64,000 bases of DNA, taken from Myxococcales bacterium 68-20. Lineage in GTDB: Bacteria > Myxococcota_A > Polyangia > Polyangiales > Polyangiaceae. The DNA lies in contig MKVQ01000041.1 in the NCBI GenBank assembly GCA_001899635.1, forward strand, positions 1-64,000. Reading direction: 5' to 3'. The translations under genes were made by a program, and so were the position numbers. The notes beneath the pieces were generated by a model. That model worked only from the letters and a program-made list of their open reading frames with translations. It was not told where the DNA came from and did not search any database. Positions 56,601 through 64,000 of the stretch are shown piece after piece (position 1 is the stretch's first letter; each line of letters opens with the position of its first letter).

Positions 56601-57845
56601 TCACTCCGTTCCGCCGCCCGGCGGCGTGCCTCCGCCCTGCACCGGCAGCGAGCGCGGTCGCAATCCGCCGCCTCGATCCACCCGGACCTTCGGCTTCGCA
56701 CCGAGGAGCGCGAGCTGACCGCACGCCGCGCTCACGTCGTCGCCACGCCGCCTGCGAATGAAGCAGGAGTAGCCGGCGTCGCAAAGGATCCGCTGGAACG
56801 CGAGAACGCCACTCAGGTCGGGGGGCCCCAGCGTCGAAGCCTCGATCGGGTTCATCGGGATCAGGTTGACCTTCACCGGCAGGCCGGTAAGGAGCTTCGC
56901 GAGCTTCTTCGCCTCCTCCGCGGTGTCGTTCTTCCCGGCGACGAGGGTGTACTCGATCGTGATCCGCCGGCGTCGCGGGAGCGGATACGCGCGCAGCGCC
57001 TTCATCAGCTCGGGCAGCGGGTACTTCTTGTTGATCGGCATGAGCCGCGAGCGCGTCTCGTCGTCGGCCGCGTGGAGCGAGATCGCGAGGCCGATCTGCC
57101 CGTTGAAGTCCTTGCCGAGCCTGGCGATCTCCGGCACGAGACCGCTCGTCGAGACGGTGACCTTGCGCGTCGAGAGGGCGATCCCGTCCGGATGGGTCAA
57201 GAGGCGGAGCGCGCGCAGCGTGGATTCGTAATTGTGGAGCGGCTCGCCCATCCCCATGAGGACGACGTTGCGGATCTGCTCCCGCTCGTCGAGGCGCGAG
57301 CGCCCGACGAGGACCTGCGCGACGATCTCGTCGGCGCGCATGTGCCGCTTCAGCCCAGCGACGCCGCTCGCGCAGAACACGCAGCCCATCGCGCAGCCGA
57401 CCTGGGTCGAGATGCACTGGGTGACCGGGATCGGCCCGTCGTCGGCCAGCGGGTCGTCCTCGTCCTCGACGGCGGCGGCGGCATCCGCGTCCTCTTCGAT
57501 CGGCGAAGGCAGGTCCGACTTGCCACCCGACACGCGCGGGATGAGCACCGTCTCGACGTTCGCTCCATCACCGAGCGCGACGAGGAGCTTGCGCGTGTCA
57601 TCCGTCGCACGGCGCTCGCTGACGATGTCCATCACGCTGCCGAGCCCGCTCTCGACGAGCTTCGTGCGGAGCGCGGCGGGGAGATCGCTCATCTGCGCCG
57701 GATCGGTGACGCCGCGCGCCTGGATCCAGCGGAAGACCTGCTTGCCGTGGAATGCACGGCCGCCAAGACGGATGAGCTCTTCAGCCCACTCCTCCGGGGT
57801 CCGGGCGAGCGGCTTCGGTGCAGCGGAAGCGTTCGGCGTAGCCAC
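56601..57845 (-). CDS. rlmN: 23S rRNA (adenine2503-C2)-methyltransferase
   Basis: A 414-residue radical-SAM enzyme that methylates A2503 of 23S rRNA and some tRNAs. The radical-SAM Cys motif is STQVGCAMGCVFCASG near 145-160, and the first part carries the usual EWAEELIRLGGRAFHGKQVF RWIQ. The C-terminal methyl-carrying Cys would be in the CDAGYSCFIRRRRGDDV segment near 364. An acidic insertion (EEDADAAAAVEDEDDPLADD) at about 113-132 precedes the Cys motif. The start is GTG. mazG is 9 bp upstream and the exported protein gene 7 bp downstream. Confidence 0.94.
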   Translation of the reverse strand: MATPNASAAPKPLARTPEEWAEELIRLGGRAFHGKQVFRWIQARGVTDPAQMSDLPAALRTKLVESGLGSVMDIVSERRATDDTRKLLVALGDGANVETVLIPRVSGGKSDLPSPIEEDADAAAAVEDEDDPLADDGPIPVTQCISTQVGCAMGCVFCASGVAGLKRHMRADEIVAQVLVGRSRLDEREQIRNVVLMGMGEPLHNYESTLRALRLLTHPDGIALSTRKVTVSTSGLVPEIARLGKDFNGQIGLAISLHAADDETRSRLMPINKKYPLPELMKALRAYPLPRRRRITIEYTLVAGKNDTAEEAKKLAKLLTGLPVKVNLIPMNPIEASTLGPPDLSGVLAFQRILCDAGYSCFIRRRRGDDVSAACGQLALLGAKPKVRVDRGGGLRPRSLPVQGGGTPPGGGTE

Positions 57846-57854
57846 GGGGGGATC

Positions 57855-58754
57855 CTACCTCGCCTTCCCCGCAGTTTGGCGCTCGCCGTCGGCAAGCTTC
57901 GCCTTCGCCTCTTCCCAGTAACCGTCGAGCACCTCGAGCGGGAGGTTCGGCTGATTCCCATCGGGGCCTCCCCAGCCGCCATGCTCCTCCTTCACGCGGG
58001 CCTCGACATGCGCGAAGCGGGCCGTGAACTTGTCGATCGTCCGCCGAAGCGCCCCCTCGGCGTCGACTTTCACGTGCCGCGAGAGGTTCACGAGCGCGAA
58101 GAGGACGTCACCGAGCTCCTCCTCGACCGCCGCCGCGTCGCCGGCCTCGATCGCACGGTCGAGCTCACCGATCTCCTCGGCCACCTTCTCCCGCGAGCCG
58201 CCGACGTCGGCCCAATCGAAGCCGACGCGCCGGACCTTCTCGCCGATCGCTTGTGCTCGCACGAGCGCGGGAAGGCTCCGCGGTACCCCCGAGAGGATGC
58301 CTCGCCCTTTCTTCTCCCGCGCCTTGATCTGCTCCCAGTTCCGGAGGACCTCGTCGGCGGTCTCGGCGTCCAGATCGCCGAAGACGTGAGGGTGGCGGGT
58401 CACGAGCTTGTCGACGATCCCGGCGACGGCATCGTCGATCGCGAAGGCCTTCTCGTTCCGCGCGAGCTCCGACAGGAACACGACCTGGAGGACGAGATCC
58501 CCGAGCTCCTCGCGGAGCGCGTTGCGGTCGCCGGAGTCGATCGCATCGATGACCTCGCACGCCTCTTCGAGCACGAACTTGCGAGTCGTCTCGAAGGTCT
58601 GCTCGCGGTCCCACGGACAGCCGCCGGGTCCGAGGAGCCGGCGCACCACGCCCACGAGGCGCGTCAGCGTTGCACCGTCCTGGAGCTCGAGCGGTGGCAC
58701 CGGCCGGGGCGCATCCTCGTCGAACCGGGGGACCTCGTGCGGCGTCTCGGACAT
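57855..58754 (-). CDS. mazG: nucleoside triphosphate pyrophosphohydrolase
   Basis: A 299-residue MazG protein that hydrolyses NTPs and dNTPs to NMPs, a house-cleaning role. Two MazG-type halves are present: GCPWDREQTFETTRKFVLEE near 45 with EELGDLVLQVVFLSE near 77, and EKVAEEIGELDRAI near 190 with VEEELGDVLFALVNLSRHV near 210. The metal-binding Glu residues EExxE and ExxD are intact. It heads the run mazG-rlmN-envelope genes-lgt. Length is somewhat above the E. coli form due to a C-terminal extension. Confidence 0.93.
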   Translation of the reverse strand: MSETPHEVPRFDEDAPRPVPPLELQDGATLTRLVGVVRRLLGPGGCPWDREQTFETTRKFVLEEACEVIDAIDSGDRNALREELGDLVLQVVFLSELARNEKAFAIDDAVAGIVDKLVTRHPHVFGDLDAETADEVLRNWEQIKAREKKGRGILSGVPRSLPALVRAQAIGEKVRRVGFDWADVGGSREKVAEEIGELDRAIEAGDAAAVEEELGDVLFALVNLSRHVKVDAEGALRRTIDKFTARFAHVEARVKEEHGGWGGPDGNQPNLPLEVLDGYWEEAKAKLADGERQTAGKAR

Positions 58755-58922
58755 GCGCGGGGCTTACCACGGAGTCCGCAGCCAGTCTCGCCCCGCTCTC
58801 TCCCCGCTCTCACCCGGCTTGCCCCAGCTCCGCCTGGTCATCCGCCGGGGGCGGCGGCACTGCCCGCAGCCGACCATCGGCCGCACCCGCCTCTTCACCC
58901 TTGGAAAGACTCCGCCGAGCGG

Positions 58923-58948
58923 CCCTCGCGGGGTGGTTGGGCTCGCGT
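58923..58948 (+). repeat. partial copy of dispersed repeat, family 1
   Basis: CCTCGCGGGGTGGTTGGGCTCGCG matches the left part of the family 1 element (CTGCGGGTGGTTGGGGCGCG) but lacks the right palindrome arm. It lies 36 bp before the permease gene. Confidence 0.45.
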
Positions 58949-58983
58949 CTACTTGATAGAGTTTCGAATCGTGAGAGGCTCCC

Positions 58984-60219
58984 GTGGCTGACGGCGAGAC
59001 GGACGGCTCCGTGCGGACGAGGGAGCCTGGGACGAGCTTCCGTCGGAAGATGATCTTCCTCGCGGTCGTGTTGGTGCTCGCGCTCGCCTACGTGCTGCGC
59101 GGCGTGCTCGTGCCGCTCTTCCTCGCGTTCCTCCTCGCCTACGCGCTCGATCCGTTCGTCGATCGCCTCGAGGCCATGCGCGTGCCGCGTCCGCTCGGCG
59201 CCATCCTCGTGATGCTCGGGATCGCGGGGCTCTTCACCGTCGTCCTCATCTACGCGATCCCGCTCTTCGTCGACGAGATGACCGAGGCGAGCGCCACGCT
59301 CCCCGAGAAGCTCAGAGGGCTGCAGCTCCGCGCGGAGCCCTGGTTCGCGAACACCCTCCACATCAAGCTGCCGCACTCGGTCAACGACGTCTCGAAGGTC
59401 TTCACCGATCGGCTCCAAGCGAGCGGCACGATGGAGACGGCACGAACCGCGCTCTTCGGCACGCTCGGCTACGTCGGCGTCGCGCTCTCCGCGCTCATCG
59501 TGCCGGTCTTCGCGCTCTACCTCCTCATCGACTTCGATCGCATCGTGGATCGAGTCGAGCAGCTCATCCCGCGCCGCTGGACGCCCGGCATCTCGGCGGT
59601 CGCACGCGACATCCACAAGACCCTCTCGGGCTACGTCCGCGGCCAGCTCACCGCGAACGTCGTCCTCGCCGCGCTCTACGCGACCGGCCTCCGCTTCGTC
59701 GACATCCGCCTCGCCGTTCCGATCGGCGTGATGACGGGGATGCTCGCCTTCGTCCCTTACGTCGGCTTCACCCTCGGTCTCCTCCTCGCGCTCTTCATGG
59801 CCGTCCTCGACTGGCAGGGCGCCGGAACCATCGTCGGGGTCGTCGTCGTGATGGGCGGCGTCCAGATCATCGACGCCATGGTCATCACCCCGCGCATCGT
59901 CGGTCGCTCGGTCGGCCTCGCCCCGCTCGAGGTCATCCTCACGATGATGGCCGCCGGCTCGCTCTTCGGGTTCCTCGGCGTCCTCCTCGCGGTCCCACTC
60001 GGGGCCGTCGCCAAGATCCTCATCCAGCGCGCCGTGCGGGCGTACCTCGCCTCGGCGTTCTACAACCGCCCTCCAAACGCGATGGCCGTGACCACGTCGC
60101 TTGCGAGGGTATCCGCCTCCGGCGTCGACACGGCGATCAGCATCACCGCTCCCCCTCCGTCCAAGCCAGGCGGCGCCGGCGGACCTCCGAGGGCGGCCGT
60201 CGCGAAGGCCAAGACCTGA
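58984..60219 (+). CDS. AI-2E family transporter (PerM-like)
   Basis: A 411-residue inner-membrane protein with about eight membrane segments in two sets (residues 20-100 and 190-350), separated by a large helical soluble part (about 90-170). The family segments FLLAYALDPFVDRLEAMRVP near 46 and SGYVRGQLTANVVLAALYATG near 215 are clear. Members are permeases whose substrate is often unknown; only TqsA in E. coli is linked to AI-2 export. The C-terminal 50 residues are disordered. GTG start with GAGAGG before it. Convergent with the cysteine synthase gene. Confidence 0.9.
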   Translation: MADGETDGSVRTREPGTSFRRKMIFLAVVLVLALAYVLRGVLVPLFLAFLLAYALDPFVDRLEAMRVPRPLGAILVMLGIAGLFTVVLIYAIPLFVDEMTEASATLPEKLRGLQLRAEPWFANTLHIKLPHSVNDVSKVFTDRLQASGTMETARTALFGTLGYVGVALSALIVPVFALYLLIDFDRIVDRVEQLIPRRWTPGISAVARDIHKTLSGYVRGQLTANVVLAALYATGLRFVDIRLAVPIGVMTGMLAFVPYVGFTLGLLLALFMAVLDWQGAGTIVGVVVVMGGVQIIDAMVITPRIVGRSVGLAPLEVILTMMAAGSLFGFLGVLLAVPLGAVAKILIQRAVRAYLASAFYNRPPNAMAVTTSLARVSASGVDTAISITAPPPSKPGGAGGPPRAAVAKAKT

Positions 60220-60234
60220 CCTCTCCCGAACGGC

Positions 60235-61134
60235 TCAGCCGAGCAGGTAGCGCTCGCCGCCGTCGCAGAGGATCGTCACCACCGGCCCCTTCACCGCGGC
60301 AGCGATCGCGCACGCGACGTGGACGTTCGCGCCCGACGACGGTCCGACGAGCAGCCCCTCTTCGCGAGCGAGGCGGCGGGCCATCTTGTCGGCCGCAACA
60401 TCGGTGACCGTGACGACCTCGTCGATGACGGAGCGGTCGAGCACCTTCGGGACGAAGCCGGCACCGAGGCCCTGGATGGCGTGGAGGCCCGGCTCGCCGC
60501 CGGAGAGCACCGAGCTCCGCGCCGGCTCGACCGCGACGATCCGCGCCTCGGGCCGCGCCGCACGAAGCGCGCGACCGACGCCGCTGAGCGTTCCACCCGT
60601 GCCGACACCGGCCACGAACACGGCGAGGTCGGGCACCGCCGCGAGGATCTCGCGCGCCGTCGTGCGCTCGTGGACGTCGGGGTTCGCGGGGTTGTCGAAC
60701 TGCCGGGGCATGAACACGCGCTCCGTCCGAGCGGCGATGCGCTCCGCCTCGGCGACCGCGCCCGCCATTCCGTCGTCCGCCGCAGTGATCACGATCTCCG
60801 CGCCGTACGCGCGGAGGATGCGCCGCCGTTCGACGCTCATGTCCTCGGGCATGACGAGCACACATCGATAGCCACGCACCGCCGCGATCATCGCGAGCGC
60901 GATGCCGGTGTTGCCGCTCGTCGCCTCGACGATGACGCTCCCCTCCCCGACCTCCCCTTGGGCCTCGGCCGCTTCGATCATCGCGAGCGCGGCGCGATCC
61001 TTCACGCTGCCGCTCGGGTTCTTCGCCTCGAGCTTCGCGAGCACCCTGGCACCGGGCGCAGGGATGCGCTGGAGCTCCACCAGCGGCGTATCGCCAACGA
61101 GATCGAGCACGGACCGCCGAGGGGAACGAACCAT
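60235..61134 (-). CDS. cysteine synthase (O-acetylserine sulfhydrylase)
   Basis: A 299-residue PLP enzyme that makes cysteine from O-acetylserine and sulfide. The Lys for the cofactor is in KNPSGSVKDRAA near 38-49. The Asn loop is VEATSGNTGIAL near 68, and GVGTGGTLSGVGRALR near 174 binds phosphate. The final SSGANVHVACAIAA holds the cofactor pyridine side. Length is close to CysM or CysK proteins; the exact type cannot be told. It is separated from the asparaginase gene by 168 bp with two hairpins. Confidence 0.93.
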   Translation of the reverse strand: MVRSPRRSVLDLVGDTPLVELQRIPAPGARVLAKLEAKNPSGSVKDRAALAMIEAAEAQGEVGEGSVIVEATSGNTGIALAMIAAVRGYRCVLVMPEDMSVERRRILRAYGAEIVITAADDGMAGAVAEAERIAARTERVFMPRQFDNPANPDVHERTTAREILAAVPDLAVFVAGVGTGGTLSGVGRALRAARPEARIVAVEPARSSVLSGGEPGLHAIQGLGAGFVPKVLDRSVIDEVVTVTDVAADKMARRLAREEGLLVGPSSGANVHVACAIAAAVKGPVVTILCDGGERYLLG

Positions 61135-61177
61135 CGTCCCGTGATGGTACTACTGCCGCTCGCCCAGAGTCCGGCCG

Positions 61178-61221
61178 GATTCTCTCATCGCCCCCACGAG
61201 GGTGAGGGCGATGAGAGAATC
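61178..61221. repeat. long perfect inverted repeat
   Basis: A 16-bp perfect stem (GATTCTCTCATCGCCC / GGGCGATGAGAGAATC) with a 12-base loop that can extend by CAC/GTG after one mismatch. It lies 43 bp upstream of the cysteine synthase start. No T tract follows on either strand. It could be a regulator site, a transcript-stabilising hairpin or a small mobile remnant. Confidence 0.8.
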
Positions 61222-61275
61222 TCGCCTTTCCGGACGTCTGGCTCGCGGCATGAGCTCTTCATTTCCCGTGCCTTC

Positions 61276-61294
61276 GCCCGAAGAGACTTCGGGC
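61276..61294 (-). terminator. hairpin after asparaginase
   Basis: A perfect 8-bp stem (GCCCGAAG / CTTCGGGC) with a 3-base loop lies 8 bp beyond the asparaginase stop on the minus strand. CCTT/AAGG can extend it after a mismatch. It is a likely end for the export-asparaginase transcript. Confidence 0.55.
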
Positions 61295-61302
61295 AAAGGA
61301 CA

Positions 61303-62298
61303 CTACGCGTCGCGCTCGCCGACCGCGCTCGATCCGAAGTACTCGCGGAGAGCGTCACCCGTCCCGTACCGGGCCAGACCGATCATGAGCTTCGCGACCG
61401 CGGCCTCGACCGTCATGTCCTTCGCCGAGATCGCGCCCGCATCGTCGGCGATGACCCCGGCTTCGTAGCGGCGGAGATCGACGAAGCCACGGAGGCACTG
61501 CGAGACGACGACGACCGGCACGTTCCGGGCCCTCGCCTCCTCGAGCGCCGGCAGGATCGACTCCGGGACGTTGCCGGTCCCGTACCCCTCGAGCACGAGG
61601 CCCTTCACCCCAGCGCGGATCGCTCCACGGATGAGGAGCGGATCGAGGCCCGGGAAGACGCGCACCGCGAGGACGCGCGGCTCCAGACGATCGTCGAACG
61701 GAGCGAGCTCCGCCGGAGCGCGGACGTGAGGCGCGACCTCGACGTCGAGCCCGAGCTCCACGAGCGGCGCGAGCTGCGGCGAGTCGAACGCGTCGAAGCC
61801 CCAGGCGTCCTTCTTCGTGGCGCGTGCGCCTCGCAGCGCTCGCGAGTGGAACACGATCGACACCTCCGGCACGGCGAGCGTGGCCACGAGAGCAGCGTCG
61901 ACCAAGTTCTGGCGCGCGTCGGTGCGGATGTCGACGAGCGGCTTCTGCGAGCCGGTGAGCACGACCGGCTTCGGCAGCGGGCCGAGAAGGAGCGCGAGCG
62001 CGCTCGCGGTGTACGCCATCGTGTCGGTGCCGTGCACGACGACGATGCCGTCGTAGCGCGGCAGCTCACGATGGACCTCGCGTGCGAGCTTGAGCCAGTC
62101 GGACGGCTGCATGTTGGCCGAGTCCATCTGGAAGAGCAGGCGCGTATCGAGCTCCGCGACGCGAGCGAGCGGCGGGACTTCCGTCACCAGGTCGCGGCTC
62201 GTCCGCTCTTCTTCGCTCACGCGAAGCGCGCCGGCGCGCTCTTCGCCGGACGTCATGAGGAGCGTCCCACCAGTCAGGAGGAGGAGGAGGCGCGGCAC
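61303..62298 (-). CDS. asparaginase family protein
   Basis: A 331-residue type I/II bacterial asparaginase fold. The first catalytic Thr is in LLTGGTLLM near residues 8-16; the second set is VVHGTDTMAYTASALALLLG near 74-93, then VLTGSQKP near 101. The GTG at 62298 places LLLLLTGGT right at the N-terminus, as in cytoplasmic enzymes; no signal peptide is seen. It would hydrolyse asparagine (or glutamine) to the acid and ammonia. It starts 2 bp behind the polysaccharide export gene stop, so the two are cotranscribed although unrelated in function. Confidence 0.9.
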   Translation of the reverse strand: MPRLLLLLTGGTLLMTSGEERAGALRVSEEERTSRDLVTEVPPLARVAELDTRLLFQMDSANMQPSDWLKLAREVHRELPRYDGIVVVHGTDTMAYTASALALLLGPLPKPVVLTGSQKPLVDIRTDARQNLVDAALVATLAVPEVSIVFHSRALRGARATKKDAWGFDAFDSPQLAPLVELGLDVEVAPHVRAPAELAPFDDRLEPRVLAVRVFPGLDPLLIRGAIRAGVKGLVLEGYGTGNVPESILPALEEARARNVPVVVVSQCLRGFVDLRRYEAGVIADDAGAISAKDMTVEAAVAKLMIGLARYGTGDALREYFGSSAVGERDA

Positions 62299-62300
62299 GG

Positions 62301-62915
62301 TCAGAAGAGGCGCTGGTCGACCTTGATCGTGTCGCCCTGCTGAAGCTTGATGTCCGCGCGCGCGTTGTCGGTGATCGCGTCGACGCTCACGATCGCGTTC
62401 ACGGCGCCGCCGTTTGCTGTCTGCCGGATCACCTGAACGTGGTTGGTGTCGGCCAGCGGAGTGAACCACCCCGCCGCGGAGATCGCCTGCACGAGCGTCA
62501 TGCCATCCTGATAGGGCAACGGGCCCTGCTTGGCCACCTGACCGATGACCTGGATCTTCTTCGAGTTGTACGCCTTGACCTTGACCTGGACCTGCGGGCT
62601 CACGAGGAACTTCGCCTCGACGAGACTCTCGCGGAGCGACATCGCGATCTGACGCGGCTCGAGCCCTGAGACCTTGATCGGATCGACGTACGGAAACGCG
62701 AGCGTGCCGTCGGGACCGATCTCGTACTCGCGCGGGAGCTTCTCCTCACCCACGACGAAGACCTCGAGCACGTCCCCGGGGCCGACCTGTTGGTTCACGA
62801 TCGGGTCCGGGAGCTTCGCCGGCGGCGGATAGTTGCGTCCGCAGCCCGGTGTGATCAGGCCGAGCAACACGACGATCACGATCGAGAGGAGCGACAGGAC
62901 GCGGGACAGCAGCAT
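62301..62915 (-). CDS. polysaccharide export lipoprotein (Wza-like)
   Basis: A 204-residue outer-membrane export protein. The signal MLLSRVLSLLSIVIVVLLGL ends in the lipobox ITPGC (Cys near residue 25). The polysaccharide-export domain comes first (QVGPGDVLEVFVVGEEKLPR near 42-61, DGTLAFPYVDPIKVSGL near 68-84), followed by SLBB-like repeats (NSKKIQVIGQVAKQGPLPY near 115-133). ATG 62915 is used; a TTG at 62942 is possible. Such proteins form the channel for capsular or exopolysaccharide export. The beta-barrel gene at 63002 probably belongs to the same locus. Confidence 0.92.
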   Translation of the reverse strand: MLLSRVLSLLSIVIVVLLGLITPGCGRNYPPPAKLPDPIVNQQVGPGDVLEVFVVGEEKLPREYEIGPDGTLAFPYVDPIKVSGLEPRQIAMSLRESLVEAKFLVSPQVQVKVKAYNSKKIQVIGQVAKQGPLPYQDGMTLVQAISAAGWFTPLADTNHVQVIRQTANGGAVNAIVSVDAITDNARADIKLQQGDTIKVDQRLF

Positions 62916-63001
62916 GGCCGGAGCTTGGGTGGCCGCAGGCAACGCCCGCGTTCAGCTGGCGGGAGCGTTATCCCTCGCCGCGCGAAGGTCAAGACCGACG
63001 C

Positions 63002-64000
63002 TCAGAAGAAGTAGCGGACACCGGCGAAGGCCTGGAACCGCCGGTAATTCAGATCGAACACGAGCGGAGCGCCGCCGACGCCCGTTCCTGCCGGGATCTG
63101 CGTGTCGCTCATCTGCTGGACGTAGTCGATCGTCGTGTTGATACCGAACGACGACGTGAAGCGGTACTCGGCGAAGAGCCCACCGCCGACGCGGAAGTTC
63201 GAGAACTCCCCCGTCACTTGCGTGGGGACACCAGCGGTGTTGAGAAACACGGCCGGGTAGTTGAGCTGCTCGCCGTAGGCATCGAGCCGGACCAACGTCT
63301 TGCCGCCGAACCAGTACTCGAGGCGGCCGTAGACCCGGTTCGTATTGTAGAAGTTGCCGAGCAGGCTGTTCTGGAAGTCTCGGAGGAAGCCGAGGCTCAC
63401 CGTCGAGAGGAGCAACGTCGCCTGCCCGGGCTCGTCGGCCCCGGAAGCGCCCTTGCTGAGGTAGAACGTGCCTTCCGCCTGCCCGTTGATGCTGTCGTAC
63501 TGGGTCGACGATGCTGCGGCGGGGTTCTGGAAGAACGTCGCGCCGTAGCCGGCCGCGAGGAGCGCTCCGAACCGCTCGGTGATGAGACCGGTCACGCCGA
63601 GCCTCGTGCGAACGGGCGTCGAGTCGTTCAGGTAGTTCACCGCCCGATCCGCGTTCGGGTAGCTGATGAAGCGGAGCGACGTGTCGTGGAAGAGGGCCGT
63701 TCGTGGGCGGAAGCGCCAGCGGTTCCTGACGGACACCTCGTGCGTGAGGTTCGTGTACGGAACGCCGTTGGACTCCTCGAACAGCGCGCCGTGGAACTGA
63801 TACCCGCCGCGGACGTCGAACGTGCCGCCGCCCGGCATGCCGATGACCTCGGCGCCGGCCCGGAGGTCGCTCCGGTTGAACGAGAGGTTCGGATCGGCGA
63901 GGACCTGCGGCTGGATCAGGCGGTTGTAGCCGGCAAAGATGCCGAACCCGATCGGGCGCCCCTGGTTGATGTCGAGCCGGGCGTCGGAGCTCAGACCGAT
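63002..64000 (-). CDS. outer-membrane beta-barrel protein, 3' part (runs off the right edge)
   Basis: The frame is open without a stop to base 64000, so this is the C-terminal 332 residues of a longer protein. It is made of alternating beta strands with aromatic ends, ending in a terminal Phe (FQAFAGVRYFF), the mark of an outer-membrane barrel. Segments such as GYQFHGALFEESNGVPY and RFGALLAAGYGATFFQNP are typical strands and loops. The ATG at 63838 is only an internal Met. It lies 86 bp upstream of the Wza-like gene on the same strand and is likely a porin-like partner in polysaccharide export. A signal peptide should lie beyond the edge. Confidence 0.8.
   Translation of the reverse strand: MGLSSDARLDINQGRPIGFGIFAGYNRLIQPQVLADPNLSFNRSDLRAGAEVIGMPGGGTFDVRGGYQFHGALFEESNGVPYTNLTHEVSVRNRWRFRPRTALFHDTSLRFISYPNADRAVNYLNDSTPVRTRLGVTGLITERFGALLAAGYGATFFQNPAAASSTQYDSINGQAEGTFYLSKGASGADEPGQATLLLSTVSLGFLRDFQNSLLGNFYNTNRVYGRLEYWFGGKTLVRLDAYGEQLNYPAVFLNTAGVPTQVTGEFSNFRVGGGLFAEYRFTSSFGINTTIDYVQQMSDTQIPAGTGVGGAPLVFDLNYRRFQAFAGVRYFF

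Overview
This window is very GC-rich bacterial DNA with dense, mostly tightly packed genes. The best guess is a myxobacterium or relative (Myxococcota/Polyangia type). The reasons are an FHA-domain sigma-54 activator, an AcoR-like sigma-54 activator, a large number of Asp/Ala/Pro-rich lipoproteins, a bactofilin, a hybrid histidine kinase, GTG/TTG starts and many 4-bp start/stop overlaps. This is inference from gene content; no rRNA or tRNA gene was seen that would settle it.

Layout. 1-4.2 kb: a DUF779 protein and aldehyde dehydrogenase, divergent from an AcoR-like sigma-54 activator. 4.2-8 kb: bactofilin, a pentapeptide-repeat protein with a bactofilin-like tail, and an unknown 535-residue protein. 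8.1-14 kb: dnaE, a secreted lipoprotein and coaE. 14.3-20.4 kb: an FHA sigma-54 activator, a lipoprotein, a glutamine-amidotransferase-like protein without its nucleophile, a small membrane protein, a SPOR protein and argS. 20.6-31 kb: mainly envelope and signalling genes (CBS pair, OmpA-like lipoprotein, sugar nucleotidyltransferase, VIT-VWA protein coupled to a MerR regulator, secreted lipoproteins, a phosphoesterase). 31-36.2 kb: a four-gene operon, ACP - ketosynthase - lipoprotein - ketosynthase, joined by 4-bp overlaps, in which both ketosynthases carry a second degenerate ketosynthase-like half. This is the strongest candidate for an undescribed pathway here.

36.5-47.6 kb: enoyl-CoA hydratase, a Cys-rich unknown, a DUF1704 (HExxxH, QEGLA) protein, a MOSC protein, a MoxR ATPase, a flippase-like membrane protein, an RluD-type pseudouridine synthase and a fatty acyl-AMP ligase. 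47.7-51.3 kb: a peroxide-stress block (PerR-type regulator with an adjacent inverted-repeat box, rubrerythrin, two-cluster Fe-S/CCG protein, DUF3501) followed by a thioesterase. 51.3-58.8 kb: a REC-PAS-kinase-REC hybrid sensor, and a compact operon mazG-rlmN-three envelope proteins-lgt. 59-64 kb: an AI-2E-type permease, cysteine synthase, asparaginase, a Wza-type polysaccharide export lipoprotein and the 3' part of an outer-membrane beta-barrel gene that runs off the right edge, probably the start of an exopolysaccharide locus.

Two families of dispersed intergenic repeats recur across the window: one built round GTTGGGGCGCGAGCCCC (17.4, 20.5, 36.5, 43.9 and a partial copy at 58.9 kb), and a 62-63 bp double-hairpin element at 22.5 and 50.2 kb. 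No CRISPR array, insertion sequence, integrase, phage gene or tRNA was recognised.
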